A stretch of DNA of 64,000 nucleotides, from the NCBI GenBank assembly GCA_020638695.1, contig JACKIB010000002.1, forward strand, positions 1-64,000, written 5' to 3'. The notes beneath the pieces were generated by a model. The model had not been told where the DNA came from. It saw only the letters and a list, made by a program, of their open reading frames with translations, and ran no database searches. Below are positions 52,873 through 62,212 of this stretch, piece after piece. This DNA comes from Planctomycetota bacterium (GTDB lineage Bacteria > Planctomycetota > UBA1135 > UBA2386). How positions within the stretch are numbered: the stretch's first letter is position 1; the number at the start of each line of letters is the position of its first letter. The position numbers and the translations under genes were made by a program.

Positions 52873-54990
52873 ATGACCACCCCGACCCGCAACGCCCTGC
52901 TCTCGACTGTCGCCGCACTCTCCCTGCTCGCCGCCCCCGCCATCGCCCAGGACGGGCCGGCACGCGGCAACGTGCAGCTCGAAGGATCGATCCGCCTGCT
53001 GCCCAACGGGGACGGCGTCGCCAAGATCCAGATCCGCTTCTCCGCCGCCGACTACACCCGCGTCAAGGGCGAGAACCCCAACGCATTCCGCTACGTCCGC
53101 GACTTCTCCGGCACCCGCAGCGACGTCGAGATCACCGACACCAGCGCCCGCTACGAGGACGCCAAGTCGTCCGTGATCCTCGAGATGACCCAGCGCGGCG
53201 CGATGCGCAACCTCGGCGGCGGCCGTTGGGTGCTGCCGTTCGCTCGCGGCATCGACTTCATCAACCTGGCCAACGAGGCCGAGGGCACCGTCGGCTACTT
53301 CGTCGAGTCCGGCACCTGGCCGGGTGGCATCGCCTACAAGGGCAAGGTCCTCTACCACCTGCCCAAGGGCGCCAAGGAGGCGCGCTTCGACAACAGCGAA
53401 CGCACGCTGTCCTACACCCTCGAGCGCGAGGCCAAGGCCGGACCTGCCGCTCTCGGCCAGAAGCTGCGCACCAAGGATCGCCTGATGAGCGCGCTCTACA
53501 AGGTCTACGGCCTCGGCACCGACTTCGCCGCCATGTGGGTCGCCAAGTCGACCTTCAAGAACTCCGGCAGCAGCGTCATCAAGGACCTGCGCGTCCGCTT
53601 CCGCCTCAGCGGCTACTCCGACTGGAGCCTGTGGCAGAGCTTCGCCGAGCTGGTCCCCGACCAGACCGTGGTCGCTCCCTACTACCCGGTGCTCGAGGCG
53701 AAGATCGCCACCCTGACCTCCAACACCCCGGCCAACTTGCTGGTGGAGTGGGAGTACACCGACGACGCCGGACAGAAGCAGACCAGCAGCGACGGCCGTC
53801 GCCTGGTGGTGCTCGGCCACCGCTCGTTCTTGTTCTCCGACATCAAGGGTGACGAGTCGTTCGGCACCTGGCACGAGGCGCACGCCAACGCGCCGTTCGT
53901 CGCCGCCTGGGTGTCGCGCGACGACAAGATCGTCTCCGAGTTCGCCTCGATGGCCAACCGCCGCGCCGGCGGGGTCGGCGCCTCCGACAACGACAAGAAC
54001 TGCCTGAAGGTGCTCGGCGAGATCTACCGGCTGATGCAGGTGAACGAGTTCACCTACCAGCACCCCGAGGGCCTGATCGACCGCTCGGTGGCGTTCGACC
54101 CGCAGTCGGCGCAGAGCCTGCAGTATCCGCGCGAGACCATCCGCAAGCGCTCCGGCACCTGCATCGACCTGGCGATCCTGTATGCCGCGATGGCCAACTC
54201 GGTCGGCATCCGCAGCTACCTCGCGCTGGTCCCCGGCCACTGCTTCCCGGTGTTCCGCGTCCCGTCGGGCACGCTGATCGGCATCGAGGCCACCGGCGTC
54301 GCCGGCGGCCTGCACCACGGCGGCACCCACCTGTTCGAGGCGGTGCTCGACAAGGGCATCAAGAACCTGCAGAAGTGGTCCCGCGACGGCCGCATCCACC
54401 TGCTCGATCTGCAAGACCTGTGGACCCGCGGCATCTCCAACCCCGAGCTCCCGGAGCTGCCGGCGGACATCGCCAAGCAGTGGAAGCTGCTCGAGCACTG
54501 CCAGGGCGAGGAGAAGCTCTACCGCGGTCGCAAGCACGTGCAGTGCGCGCCCGGCCAGCAACTCCCGCCGAACAAGCCGCACTGCATCACCCCGTCGTTC
54601 GACGTCCCGGCCTCCCCGGCCTGCTTCGCCGGCACCTGGTCCGGCATCGTGACCGAAACCGTGAACGGCTCGGTGGTCCGCTACACCGCGACGATCAACA
54701 TCCAACCGACCGGCCGCGGCACCTACTCGTTCGCCACCACGGCGCGCGCCAACATCCCCAACGGTTGGGGCTACCTGCGCCTCGAGGTGCGTGCGTTCGG
54801 CAACGGCTGCCAGAACGGCAACACCCTGCAGATCACCACCAAGCGCAAGCTCGGCGCAAACCTCGACACCGGTCACTGCCAGCCGCTGCGCCCCGATCAG
54901 GGCACCTTCACGATCCGCAACGGCCGACTGATCGGCCGCTGCGGCAACCCCTACGACGGCTACGTCACGGTCGATTTCGGCCGCATCTGA
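52873..54990 (+). CDS. Secreted transglutaminase-like (cysteine protease fold) protein
   Basis: 705 residues from ATG 52873, where the signal peptide starts (LLSTVAALSLLAAPAIAQ). Residues 35-330 are beta-rich. The transglutaminase core lies near residues 425-475: RSGTCIDLAILYAAMANSVG with the nucleophile Cys, then LALVPGHCFPVFRV with the His, and GIEATGV as possible third-residue region. The C-terminal ~120 residues form another beta domain (CFAGTWSGIVTETVNG, with four cysteines). It probably acts as a peptidase or amidase outside the cytoplasm. The substrate is unknown. Confidence 0.83.
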   Translation: MTTPTRNALLSTVAALSLLAAPAIAQDGPARGNVQLEGSIRLLPNGDGVAKIQIRFSAADYTRVKGENPNAFRYVRDFSGTRSDVEITDTSARYEDAKSSVILEMTQRGAMRNLGGGRWVLPFARGIDFINLANEAEGTVGYFVESGTWPGGIAYKGKVLYHLPKGAKEARFDNSERTLSYTLEREAKAGPAALGQKLRTKDRLMSALYKVYGLGTDFAAMWVAKSTFKNSGSSVIKDLRVRFRLSGYSDWSLWQSFAELVPDQTVVAPYYPVLEAKIATLTSNTPANLLVEWEYTDDAGQKQTSSDGRRLVVLGHRSFLFSDIKGDESFGTWHEAHANAPFVAAWVSRDDKIVSEFASMANRRAGGVGASDNDKNCLKVLGEIYRLMQVNEFTYQHPEGLIDRSVAFDPQSAQSLQYPRETIRKRSGTCIDLAILYAAMANSVGIRSYLALVPGHCFPVFRVPSGTLIGIEATGVAGGLHHGGTHLFEAVLDKGIKNLQKWSRDGRIHLLDLQDLWTRGISNPELPELPADIAKQWKLLEHCQGEEKLYRGRKHVQCAPGQQLPPNKPHCITPSFDVPASPACFAGTWSGIVTETVNGSVVRYTATINIQPTGRGTYSFATTARANIPNGWGYLRLEVRAFGNGCQNGNTLQITTKRKLGANLDTGHCQPLRPDQGTFTIRNGRLIGRCGNPYDGYVTVDFGRI

Positions 54991-55083
54991 GATGCACGAG
55001 CCGCGGCTCACGCGGCATTCGCGAAGCATCGCGACGACCCGGCCTCGCCGCACCTCACGTGAGTGTGATCCGGCGAGGCCGGG

Positions 55084-55496
55084 GTGCGTACGGCCGAGGC
55101 ACTCGACACGCGCACAACGCCTGCACGCTTCCCGCGCCAGCAACCGGTCGTGGTGATGATCGCGCGGGCCACCTGGCAATCGAACTCGGTTTCGGGCGGC
55201 TCGCCGAGATCCAAACCGAGATCGTCGACCTATGCCACGGTGCACAGGTACCGGTGGTGTGGGCGACGCAGGTACTCGAAGACCTGGCCGAGGACGGGTG
55301 GCCAAGTCGAGCCGAGACGACCGACGCCAGCATGGCCCAGCTCGCCGACCGCGTGATGCTCGACGAGGGACCCTACCAAGTGCATGCAGTTCGGTTGCTC
55401 GGGGGCGTGCTGCGCCGCATGGACCGCCACCGCTCGTTCGGCGGACCGAGGCTATCGGTTCTGCACGCGTGGGACGGACAACAGGAACTGGTCTGA
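55084..55496 (+). pseudogene. Pyruvate kinase C-terminal remnant (frameshifted)
   Basis: The frame ending at 55496 reads HLAIELGFGRLAEIQTEI, VPVVWATQVLEDLA, PSRAETTDASMA and RVMLDEGPYQVHAVRLL, which match the C-terminal half of the pyruvate kinase barrel. About 20 codons upstream the expected ARGDLA motif is broken. The codons VVVMIAR lie in one frame and LAIELG in the next, as if one base was lost near 55165. There is no N-terminal half and no start codon, so it cannot make an active enzyme. The rest of 54991-55637 holds nothing further. Confidence 0.85.
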
Positions 55497-55637
55497 CACC
55501 TCGACGACCCGCGACATCGTCTTGTTCACCAGTGTCTGCAGCAAGGCGCAGGGCGGCATCGACGATCGCCTGCCCGCTCCAGCGCGACAGCGGATTCTCC
55601 TCGCACGGACTTCGCCCGTGGTCCGGGTCGATCCGGG

Positions 55638-56729
55638 TTATGGCGCGTACACCCGCCGGCGCGGCAACCGCGGCGGAATCGGTGACGCGGGGGGCGGCAC
55701 CGCCGGCCGCAGCAACTCGCCGGCAACCGCTTGCAACAGTCCCTCCAGCGGGGACTCGTCGCTCGGCCTGAGGTCCCAGGCGGTCAGCCACTCGACCTTG
55801 GTGCGGCGCAGCCCGAGTTCGCGTCGTAGCCGCCGCTCGAAGTCCGCCATGTGTCCGGCACCATAGAAGATCGCGATGCGCCGCTTGCCGGCGGCGATCT
55901 GCGCGCGCAGCTCCCGCATCGCCGCACGATTGCGATCGACGATCAGCAAGCGCTCCAGAGTCGGCATCAGCCGGGTGCCGTGCAGCACCAATTCACCGGC
56001 GATCGCCCGCTTCAACTCGGTGCGCCCGCCCGGCCGCGTGAACGCCTCGAACAAGTCGAGGTCGCGCTGCTGGCTCGCGTTCGCCGTGGTCGCCCGACCG
56101 GCCGCGCGGTTCGACTCGCGCAGCACGTCGGCCGCGATACCGAGCAACAAGGTCACTTGGTCATCGCCGCGCGCCCGCACGCCCTCCCAGAGTTGGGCAG
56201 GCGACAGGTCAGCGTGCACGAACTTGCTGCGCGTGTAGTCGACCCGTTCCAGCTGCGACTGCAGTCCGAGCAGGGACTGCGCCACCCGTTGCACCAGGGT
56301 CAGCGGGTTGTCCGCGCCCGCACCGCCACCCACTGGCCGAGTGCCGAGCGGAGCGACCAGTTCGTAGAGCACTGCGTCGTAGCGGTCCAGCAGGCGGTTC
56401 AGGGCCGCGTAGTACCCAGCGTCGGCGTAGTGCACCGCGGCGACCAGGTCGACGATCAGCTCCCGCTCCCCACCACGCGGCACGAACCGCGCCACCGCTG
56501 TTTGCAGCGCGTTCGACTCACCGAGGGAATGCGTGAGCCGGAGGTAGGCAGTCGACCTAGCGAGACTGCCGCCACGTGCCATGGGAGGTATGGGCGAATC
56601 TTCGCGTACCGGCACGATCCGCGGCGCCTTCGGCTCAGGAGCCGCAGCGGGCCGACGACGGGGACTGCTCTGCGCGGCAAGCGGCATGGCCGACACGAAC
56701 AACAACAGAGCACACGAGACTCGATGCAT
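55638..56729 (-). CDS. Secreted TraB/TIKI-like protein
   Basis: 363 residues with a signal peptide (LLLFVSAMPLAAQ), then an Ala/Pro/Arg-rich linker. The domain has AAVHYADAGYYAALNRLLDRYDAVLYELV, the TraB/PrgY/TIKI pattern (His plus a downstream Glu), and near the end RIAIFYGAGHMADFERRL, the matching GAGH motif. These families include the TIKI metalloproteases and pheromone-shutdown proteins. The precise role here is unknown. Residues ~31-56 (RIVPVREDSPIPPMARGG) are encoded by a piece of the family C repeat, which suggests that the repeat was absorbed into the gene. Confidence 0.72.
   Translation of the reverse strand: MHRVSCALLLFVSAMPLAAQSSPRRRPAAAPEPKAPRIVPVREDSPIPPMARGGSLARSTAYLRLTHSLGESNALQTAVARFVPRGGERELIVDLVAAVHYADAGYYAALNRLLDRYDAVLYELVAPLGTRPVGGGAGADNPLTLVQRVAQSLLGLQSQLERVDYTRSKFVHADLSPAQLWEGVRARGDDQVTLLLGIAADVLRESNRAAGRATTANASQQRDLDLFEAFTRPGGRTELKRAIAGELVLHGTRLMPTLERLLIVDRNRAAMRELRAQIAAGKRRIAIFYGAGHMADFERRLRRELGLRRTKVEWLTAWDLRPSDESPLEGLLQAVAGELLRPAVPPPASPIPPRLPRRRVYAP
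56562..56638. repeat. Family C repeat, partial copy inside a coding gene (C3)
   Basis: It aligns with 27195-27270 over about 77 bases. Shared blocks include ccgcc, gtgcc, tgggaggta, gaatcttcgcgt or caatcttcgcgt, ccggcacgatcc and ctcag. It lies within the linker-coding part of the TraB-like gene and keeps the frame open. Confidence 0.75.
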
Positions 56730-56765
56730 CGGAAACCTCCGGGGCCGATACGGACCGCCCCGAGG

Positions 56766-57308
56766 TTATTCGCGATCCGGCAGCTCGTGGAAGGCCCCGC
56801 GCAGCGTCAGGTCGCGGGGCGGCATGGCTCGACGCAGCGCAAACGACTCCCCGTCGATCGCCCGTGCCACGGCCAAGACACCGTCGAGGTGGTCGACTTC
56901 GTGCTGCACGAGTTCGGCATGGTCGCCCTCGAGTGCGGCCCTACGTTCGCGCCAATCGGGGTCCCGGTACGTCAAGCGGCAGCTGCGCGGGTTCGAGATC
57001 CGCACCAGGAGCTCGGGAAAGCTCATGCAGTCCTCCCACATCTCGACCCGCTCGTCGCTGGGCTCGGACAGGATCGGATTGATCAACGTGTAGGGTCGAT
57101 CCAGGGTCATGCAAGCAACTCGCAGCGGCACACCGATCTGTGGCGCCGCGATAGCACGCCCCCAGCCGTGGACCTCGCGGAAGCGGCGCATCGTGTCGAA
57201 CAGGTCCGTGACGAGGCCTGCGATCTGTTCGCGTTCGTCGACCGCGACCGGCCGCGACACTTGGGTCAGGCGCGGATCGCCGAGCAGCAGGATCTCGCGA
57301 ATCGGCAT
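56766..57308 (-). CDS. def: Peptide deformylase
   Basis: 180 residues. It removes the formyl group from nascent proteins. All three motifs are present: motif 1 GWGRAIAAPQIG (usually GxGxAAPQxG, here with two extra residues) with Gln57, motif 2 EDCMS with metal ligand Cys94 (usually EGCLS), and motif 3 QHEVDHLDG with His136, Glu137 and His140. The motif 1 insertion and the Asp in motif 2 mark a divergent, type III-like or second PDF, so it might not be the housekeeping copy. It lies 36 nt downstream of the TraB-like gene's start, on the same strand. Confidence 0.9.
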   Translation of the reverse strand: MPIREILLLGDPRLTQVSRPVAVDEREQIAGLVTDLFDTMRRFREVHGWGRAIAAPQIGVPLRVACMTLDRPYTLINPILSEPSDERVEMWEDCMSFPELLVRISNPRSCRLTYRDPDWRERRAALEGDHAELVQHEVDHLDGVLAVARAIDGESFALRRAMPPRDLTLRGAFHELPDRE

Positions 57309-57319
57309 GGTGGTCGGTG

Positions 57320-58120
57320 TCAGCGCTCGCCCACCCGATCGTCCCGCGCAACGACCTCGGGTTCATCCGCGTCGTCGTCCACGTTCCGTGCTCGCGGGCG
57401 CCTACCGCGTCGTCGCACCGGGTCGCCGGCCAGCTGTCGATAGGCTGACGCCCACATCAAGTACGACATCGGCACGGTCACCAGCGCGCCGACCAGCAAC
57501 AGCAAGAGGCCCGACAGCGCGACCAGCGTGGAGACCAGGTAGACCAGCCCCACCGTCAGCGCCTGCCCCGACGTCGCACGCCACGCGGCAGCAATCGAGT
57601 CGGGGGCGCTCAGTCCGCGTTCGACCATGTAGCCGAGCGCTGGGTAGAGCCGCGCACCGACGAACATCACCAACAACTGGTTGAACAACCACCCGCCGAT
57701 CGCCAACGCATCGCTGCCCGACGCAAGGCCAGCGTAGTAGACCACCGAGAAGGAGAGGAAGATCAGCGTGAGGAGGAACGCCAGCAACAGCATGTTGCCG
57801 AGGTTCGACCAGTAGTTGCCGAAACCACCGAACATGTCGGACAGCTCGCCGCGGCGATCGATCAGATTCAGACCGAACTGCGCGACGCCCCAGGTGAATG
57901 GGGGGAGCAGAAAGACCACACCCAGAAGCACCGGTGCGACCGAGGCAAAGAACATCACCATCGCAACCAGCGACGCGGCGATCAGCAAACCCAGGTTGGA
58001 AACCGTCGCGTTCCAAGCGTCGGTGAAACAGCGTCCGAGGTCGATCCGGCCCGTCGTCCCCTGAGTGGGGCGGACGCCCGTCACGGTGCTGCTGGGTGCT
58101 GCGTACGGATTCTCGTTCAT
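57320..58120 (-). CDS. Polytopic membrane protein with N-terminal NPYAAP motif
   Basis: 266 residues. The N-terminus MNENPYAAPSS is a motif seen at the start of many planctomycete membrane proteins. About six membrane helices follow, with amphipathic loops (DLGRCFTDAWNATVSNLG, GLSAPDSIAAAWRATSG) like the DUF975/YciC type of membrane proteins with repeated AW segments. The C-terminus is strongly charged (RRRGRRPRARNVDDDADEPE). It ends 12 bp before def, so the two may be co-transcribed. The function is unknown. Confidence 0.75.
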   Translation of the reverse strand: MNENPYAAPSSTVTGVRPTQGTTGRIDLGRCFTDAWNATVSNLGLLIAASLVAMVMFFASVAPVLLGVVFLLPPFTWGVAQFGLNLIDRRGELSDMFGGFGNYWSNLGNMLLLAFLLTLIFLSFSVVYYAGLASGSDALAIGGWLFNQLLVMFVGARLYPALGYMVERGLSAPDSIAAAWRATSGQALTVGLVYLVSTLVALSGLLLLLVGALVTVPMSYLMWASAYRQLAGDPVRRRGRRPRARNVDDDADEPEVVARDDRVGER

Positions 58121-58219
58121 GCTGCGCGCTCCTCACCGGCAGTCTGACGGATCTCGACATCGGTGGCAACGTCGGGGTGGAGAGTGTCCCCGGCGCGCAG
58201 TACCCTCCTGGCGCCGCAC

Positions 58220-59326
58220 ATGCGCCCTCTTCACGTCCTTCTCGCCATCGGGACCCGCCCCGAAGCCGTCAAGCTCGCTCCGGTGGTACACGAGCTGCGC
58301 CGCCGCCCGGACGTCACGGTGCGGGTGCTCGCCACCGCGCAGCACCGGCAGATGCTCGACCAGATCCTCGCGTTCTTCGACGTGGTCGCCGACATCGACC
58401 TGGACTTGATGCGACGGAACCAAGGCCTCGCCGAGTTGACATCGCGGATGGTGGCCGCGGTGGACGCGGTGCTGGTCGACGAGCAGCCGGACCTGGTGCT
58501 CGCACAGGGAGATACCACGACGGTGATGGTGACCGCGCTGTGCGCGTTCTACCGCCAGATCCGGTTCGGCCACGTCGAGGCCGGGTTGCGCACCGGCAAC
58601 AAGTACTCGCCGTTCCCCGAGGAGATGAACCGCAGCTTGGTGGCCCGACTCGCCGACCTGCACTTCGCGCCAACCGAACGTTCGCGCGCCAACCTGCTGC
58701 ACGAGGGTATCGCCCCGGACCGGGTGTCGGTCACCGGCAATACCGTGATCGATGCGCTGCAGTGGGCGGTGGAACGCGTCGATCCCGCGGAGTTCGCGCC
58801 CCCCGAAGGCCGGCGCCTGGTGCTCGTGACCGCACACCGGCGCGAACACTTCGGCACCCCCTTCGAGCAGATCTGCGACGGAGTCCGGACGATCGCCGAC
58901 CGCGGCGACACCGAGGTGCTCTACCCGGTGCACCCCAACCCGAGTATCTCCGAGGTGGCCCGCGCTCGGTTGGCCGACCACCCGCGCATTCGACTGACCG
59001 AGCCGCTCGACTACCCGCGCTTCGTCGCCGCGATGCGCGCCGCACACCTGATCCTGACGGACTCGGGCGGCGTACAGGAAGAGGCACCGAGTCTGGGCAA
59101 GCCGATCCTGGTGCTGCGCGACGACACCGAGCGGCCGGAAGGAGTGGATGCGGGCACCGCCCGGCTGGTCGGCCCGCACGCCGAGCGCATCGCCACCCAA
59201 GCGAATCGACTGCTCGATGATCCGGACGCCTACCGCGAGATGGCGCGCGCTCAGAACCCCTACGGTGACGGCCACGCCGCCCGCCGCATCGTCGACACAT
59301 GCCTCGACACAGGAGCGAGCCCGTGA
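58220..59326 (+). CDS. wecB: UDP-N-acetylglucosamine 2-epimerase (non-hydrolysing)
   Basis: 368 residues from ATG 58220, at the start of the conserved core. It interconverts UDP-GlcNAc and UDP-ManNAc for surface polysaccharide synthesis. Motifs: GTRPEAVKLAPVV (10-22), QGDTTT, HVEAGLRTGNKYSPFPEEMNR, VTGNTVIDAL, TAHRREHFG, YPVHPNP, and LTDSGGVQEEAPSLGKP with the catalytic Glu pair region. All are intact. The next gene's GTG overlaps its stop, so it is the first of a three-gene coupled run. Confidence 0.95.
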   Translation: MRPLHVLLAIGTRPEAVKLAPVVHELRRRPDVTVRVLATAQHRQMLDQILAFFDVVADIDLDLMRRNQGLAELTSRMVAAVDAVLVDEQPDLVLAQGDTTTVMVTALCAFYRQIRFGHVEAGLRTGNKYSPFPEEMNRSLVARLADLHFAPTERSRANLLHEGIAPDRVSVTGNTVIDALQWAVERVDPAEFAPPEGRRLVLVTAHRREHFGTPFEQICDGVRTIADRGDTEVLYPVHPNPSISEVARARLADHPRIRLTEPLDYPRFVAAMRAAHLILTDSGGVQEEAPSLGKPILVLRDDTERPEGVDAGTARLVGPHAERIATQANRLLDDPDAYREMARAQNPYGDGHAARRIVDTCLDTGASP

Positions 59327-60582
59327 CGCCTGCGATCCTGCTGACCCGCCCGAGTGACGCGCCCCGTCAGTCGTTGGCCGAGTACCGCGAGGAGCACGGC
59401 TATGTCGCGTTGACCCGCGCACTGGCCGGCGATCCCGAAGCGGTGCTCGGGGCGGTCGAATCGTCCGGACTGCGCGGTCGGGGAGGTGCCTCGTTCCCGG
59501 CCGCCGTCAAGTGGCGGCTCGCCGCGTCCACCGCAGCCGAGACGAGATTCGTGGTGGCCAACGGCGGCGAGCACGAGCCCGGCAGCGAGAAGGACAAGCT
59601 GCTGGTGGCGCGCTACCCGCACAAGGTGCTCGAGGGGCTGTTGCTCTGCGGGTTCGCCACCGGCGCGACCAAAGGCTTCCTGTATCTGATCGAGGACATG
59701 ACCGAACAGATCGACGCGGCGACGCAATCGATCGAAGAGCTGCGCGATGCCGGTTTGCTGGGCGCCGCGATCGCCGGGAGCGGGTTCGCGTTCGACATCG
59801 AGATCCACCGCGCCCCGCCGACCTACGTCGCCGGCGAAGAGACCGCGGCGATCGGTTCGATCGACGGCGGCCCGGCCAAACCGCGCAAGAAGCCGCCGTA
59901 TCCCGGCGAAGCGGGCATCCGAGGGTGCCCGACGACGGTCAACAACGTCGAGACGCTCGCCCACGTGCCTTCGATCGTACGGCTGGGCGCGGAGTGGTAC
60001 CGCGGGATCGGAACGGAGCAGAGCACGGGCACGATGCTGTTCACGCTCGACAGTCGGGTGCAGCGGCCGGGGGTGTACGAACTGCCGTTCGGCAGCACGT
60101 TCCGCGACGTGATCTACGGTTGCGGCGGAGGGCCGCGCAGCGGTCGGGCGATCCGTGCCATCCTACCGGCCCTCTCGTGCGGGTTCCTCGGCGCCGAACA
60201 CCTCGACACCGCGATCGACCACGCGACCCTGCGCGCGCTCGGCACGTCGGTCGGCTGCGGTGGAATCAGTTTCGTCGAAGAGGGCGACGACGTGCTGCAA
60301 CGGGTCAGCGAGATCGCGGCGTTCTTCATGAAGGAGCAGTGCGGCCAGTGCCCGCCGTGCCGTATGGAGACCAACCAGATCGCCCATGTGTTGGCCGGAG
60401 TGCGGGCCGGCAAGGGCCCCGGGTATGCGGCGCAGATCGAGAAGGTGACCGCGTTCGCACGCGGCAAGGGCCACTGCTCGTTGATCGAGATGGCTGCGGC
60501 CCCGGTGCTGAGTGCGCTGCGCCTGTTCGCCGACGACTTCGCAGCCGCTGCCGGACCCGGCGCCCCGACCGCGGACGCGTGA
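59323..60582 (+). CDS. NuoF-like NADH dehydrogenase flavoprotein subunit, orphan
   Basis: 419 residues from GTG 59323, with aggag at 59311-59315 and a 4-nt overlap with wecB. An in-frame ATG at 59299 lacks such a site. Motifs: FMN/NADH site GLRGRGGASFPAAVKW and NGGEHEPGSEKD, the SLBB-like region, and the N3 cluster motif EQCGQCPPCRMET with a fourth cysteine in GHCS. The homologue is the 51-kDa subunit of complex I or the HoxF/FdhB type of diaphorases. No NuoE, NuoG or hydrogenase gene is adjacent, so its partner must be encoded elsewhere. It overlaps tatD by 4 nt. Confidence 0.85.
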   Translation: MTPAILLTRPSDAPRQSLAEYREEHGYVALTRALAGDPEAVLGAVESSGLRGRGGASFPAAVKWRLAASTAAETRFVVANGGEHEPGSEKDKLLVARYPHKVLEGLLLCGFATGATKGFLYLIEDMTEQIDAATQSIEELRDAGLLGAAIAGSGFAFDIEIHRAPPTYVAGEETAAIGSIDGGPAKPRKKPPYPGEAGIRGCPTTVNNVETLAHVPSIVRLGAEWYRGIGTEQSTGTMLFTLDSRVQRPGVYELPFGSTFRDVIYGCGGGPRSGRAIRAILPALSCGFLGAEHLDTAIDHATLRALGTSVGCGGISFVEEGDDVLQRVSEIAAFFMKEQCGQCPPCRMETNQIAHVLAGVRAGKGPGYAAQIEKVTAFARGKGHCSLIEMAAAPVLSALRLFADDFAAAAGPGAPTADA

Positions 60583-61373
60583 TCGATCTGGTCGATATCG
60601 GGGTCAACCTCACCAACCGCGCATTCGGCGGCGACCTCGACGCGGTTCTCGAGCGCGCTCGCGTGGCGGGCGTGCGCCGGCAGATCGTCACCGGCACCAG
60701 TGTCGCGGCGAGCCGGGCCGCCGCCGACCTCGCGGCGGCCCACCCGGGCACGCTGTACTGCACCGCCGGAGTCCACCCGCACGACGCCAAGCTGTGCGAC
60801 GAGCAGACGCTGGACGCATTGCGCGGCTTGGCGAAGCTGCCGCAGGTGGTGGCGATCGGCGAGTGCGGGCTCGACTTCGACCGCGATTTCTCCCCGCGCC
60901 CCACGCAACGGACCTGGTTCGCCCGACAAGTGGAGCTCGCGGTGGAGCTCGGCAAGCCGCTGTTCCTCCACGAGCGGGACGCGGCCGACGACCTGCTCGA
61001 GATCCTCGTTCCGCACCGAGCCAGCTTGCCGGCCGCGGTCGTGCACTGCTTCACCGGTCAGCGCGCTGCGCTGGAACGCTATCTCGCACTCGATCTGTAC
61101 ATCGGCATCACCGGGTGGATCTGCGACGAGCGCCGCGGCCTGCACCTGCACGAACTGGTGCGCGAGATCCCCGAGGATCGCCTGCTGCTGGAGACCGACG
61201 CCCCGTACCTGGTCCCGCGCACGCTTCGCCCCAAGCCCAAGAGCGGCCGCAACGAGCCGGCGTTCCTCACCGCCGTGCTCGACACGGTAGCCACCTGCTT
61301 GGACCTCGATGCGGAAGAGGTCGCTGCGCGTACCACGCGCAACGCCGAGCGTTTGTTCGGGCTGGCCCCGTAG
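60579..61373 (+). CDS. tatD: TatD-family metal-dependent 3'-5' exonuclease
   Basis: 264 residues from GTG 60579, which overlaps the upstream stop (GTGA). It starts LVDIGVNLTNRAF like the E. coli TatD N-terminus, in which the first strand carries an Asp-Ile-Gly rather than His-x-His. Further motifs: AGVHPHDAK, AIGECGLDFDRDFS, LFLHERDA, VHCFTG, and LLLETDAPYLVPR with the metal-binding Asp. It acts on DNA 3' ends in the cytoplasm. Confidence 0.93.
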   Translation: MIDLVDIGVNLTNRAFGGDLDAVLERARVAGVRRQIVTGTSVAASRAAADLAAAHPGTLYCTAGVHPHDAKLCDEQTLDALRGLAKLPQVVAIGECGLDFDRDFSPRPTQRTWFARQVELAVELGKPLFLHERDAADDLLEILVPHRASLPAAVVHCFTGQRAALERYLALDLYIGITGWICDERRGLHLHELVREIPEDRLLLETDAPYLVPRTLRPKPKSGRNEPAFLTAVLDTVATCLDLDAEEVAARTTRNAERLFGLAP

Positions 61374-61418
61374 TCGACGACCGGACCCGAGACGTGGCGC
61401 GACGACTGCCCGACGGGA

Positions 61419-62021
61419 CTATCGCGTCGGGCTCGCGGCGGCACCCGCTCCGACCCGGAGCAGTCGGTGCAGGAGCTCGTCGGCGACTTCGTGGCGCGTC
61501 GGCAGACACATGGTCAGCAGGCGGATCGCATTCGGCACCCAGTGGCTCGGCACGGCGCCGCGGGTCGCCATCCGGATCGACCAATCGACGAGAAACGCGC
61601 CGGCGTCCTCGCCGCCGAGTTCCGCGCGCACCGCGATCGCCGCGCCCGGCGAGCGGATCGGGCGCAGCGCCGTCAACGCCGTGGCCCGGGTCCCGTCACC
61701 TTGCTGCTCCAGCCACGCGGGCAACAGCGTACGCACCATGCAGTCCAGCACCAGGAGTCCGCGCGAGGTCTCGACCTCGGCGTCGCCAACGGTGTGCACC
61801 AATCGGGGTAGGAGCGGGCGCAGGAAGTAGTTCCGTGCCGCATCGCTCGGCAGTGCGTCGTTCCACGCGCGGACCAGCGCAGCGACCACGGGGGAGGTAC
61901 ACGAAGGACTGTCGGAGTGCGCCTGGCCGGCAAGCCATGCGACGAGTTCCATGGCACACATTCCGTCGTCGCGTGACGGATGGGACCCGTGCCGGATGGG
62001 GAAGCGGGAGGTCAGGGACAT
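61419..62021 (-). CDS. Hypothetical protein between tatD and gatE
   Basis: 200 residues. It is helical, with no membrane segment or known motif (ELVAWLAGQAHSD, LRPLLPRLVHTVGDAEVETS, GVLDCMVRT-like helices). The start at 62021 is the longest. An ATG 63 bases further in (MELVAWLAG) is equally plausible. It opposes both neighbours. The 191 bp to gatE hold no other gene. Confidence 0.5.
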   Translation of the reverse strand: MSLTSRFPIRHGSHPSRDDGMCAMELVAWLAGQAHSDSPSCTSPVVAALVRAWNDALPSDAARNYFLRPLLPRLVHTVGDAEVETSRGLLVLDCMVRTLLPAWLEQQGDGTRATALTALRPIRSPGAAIAVRAELGGEDAGAFLVDWSIRMATRGAVPSHWVPNAIRLLTMCLPTRHEVADELLHRLLRVGAGAAASPTR

Positions 62022-62212
62022 GTGGTCGGGGACGGGGTGGTCGAGAACGGAACCACACCAGTGTACGCCCCACGCACGCCGGTGAGGGGATGCCGCAGGC
62101 CAGCGCTGGCACCGACAGTTCGCCGAGGGACACCGCTCAGTGTCGACGGGCGCACCGCTGCGGGCCGGCGGCAGGTCTCGTCAAGCGGACCCGCTCGGGC
62201 TAAGTTCAGGCC

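Noticed and set aside
59511..60578. In-frame extension of the tatD reading frame across the NuoF-like gene
   Set aside because: It is an out-of-frame reading of a clear NuoF-like gene. The TatD N-terminus begins at GTG 60579.
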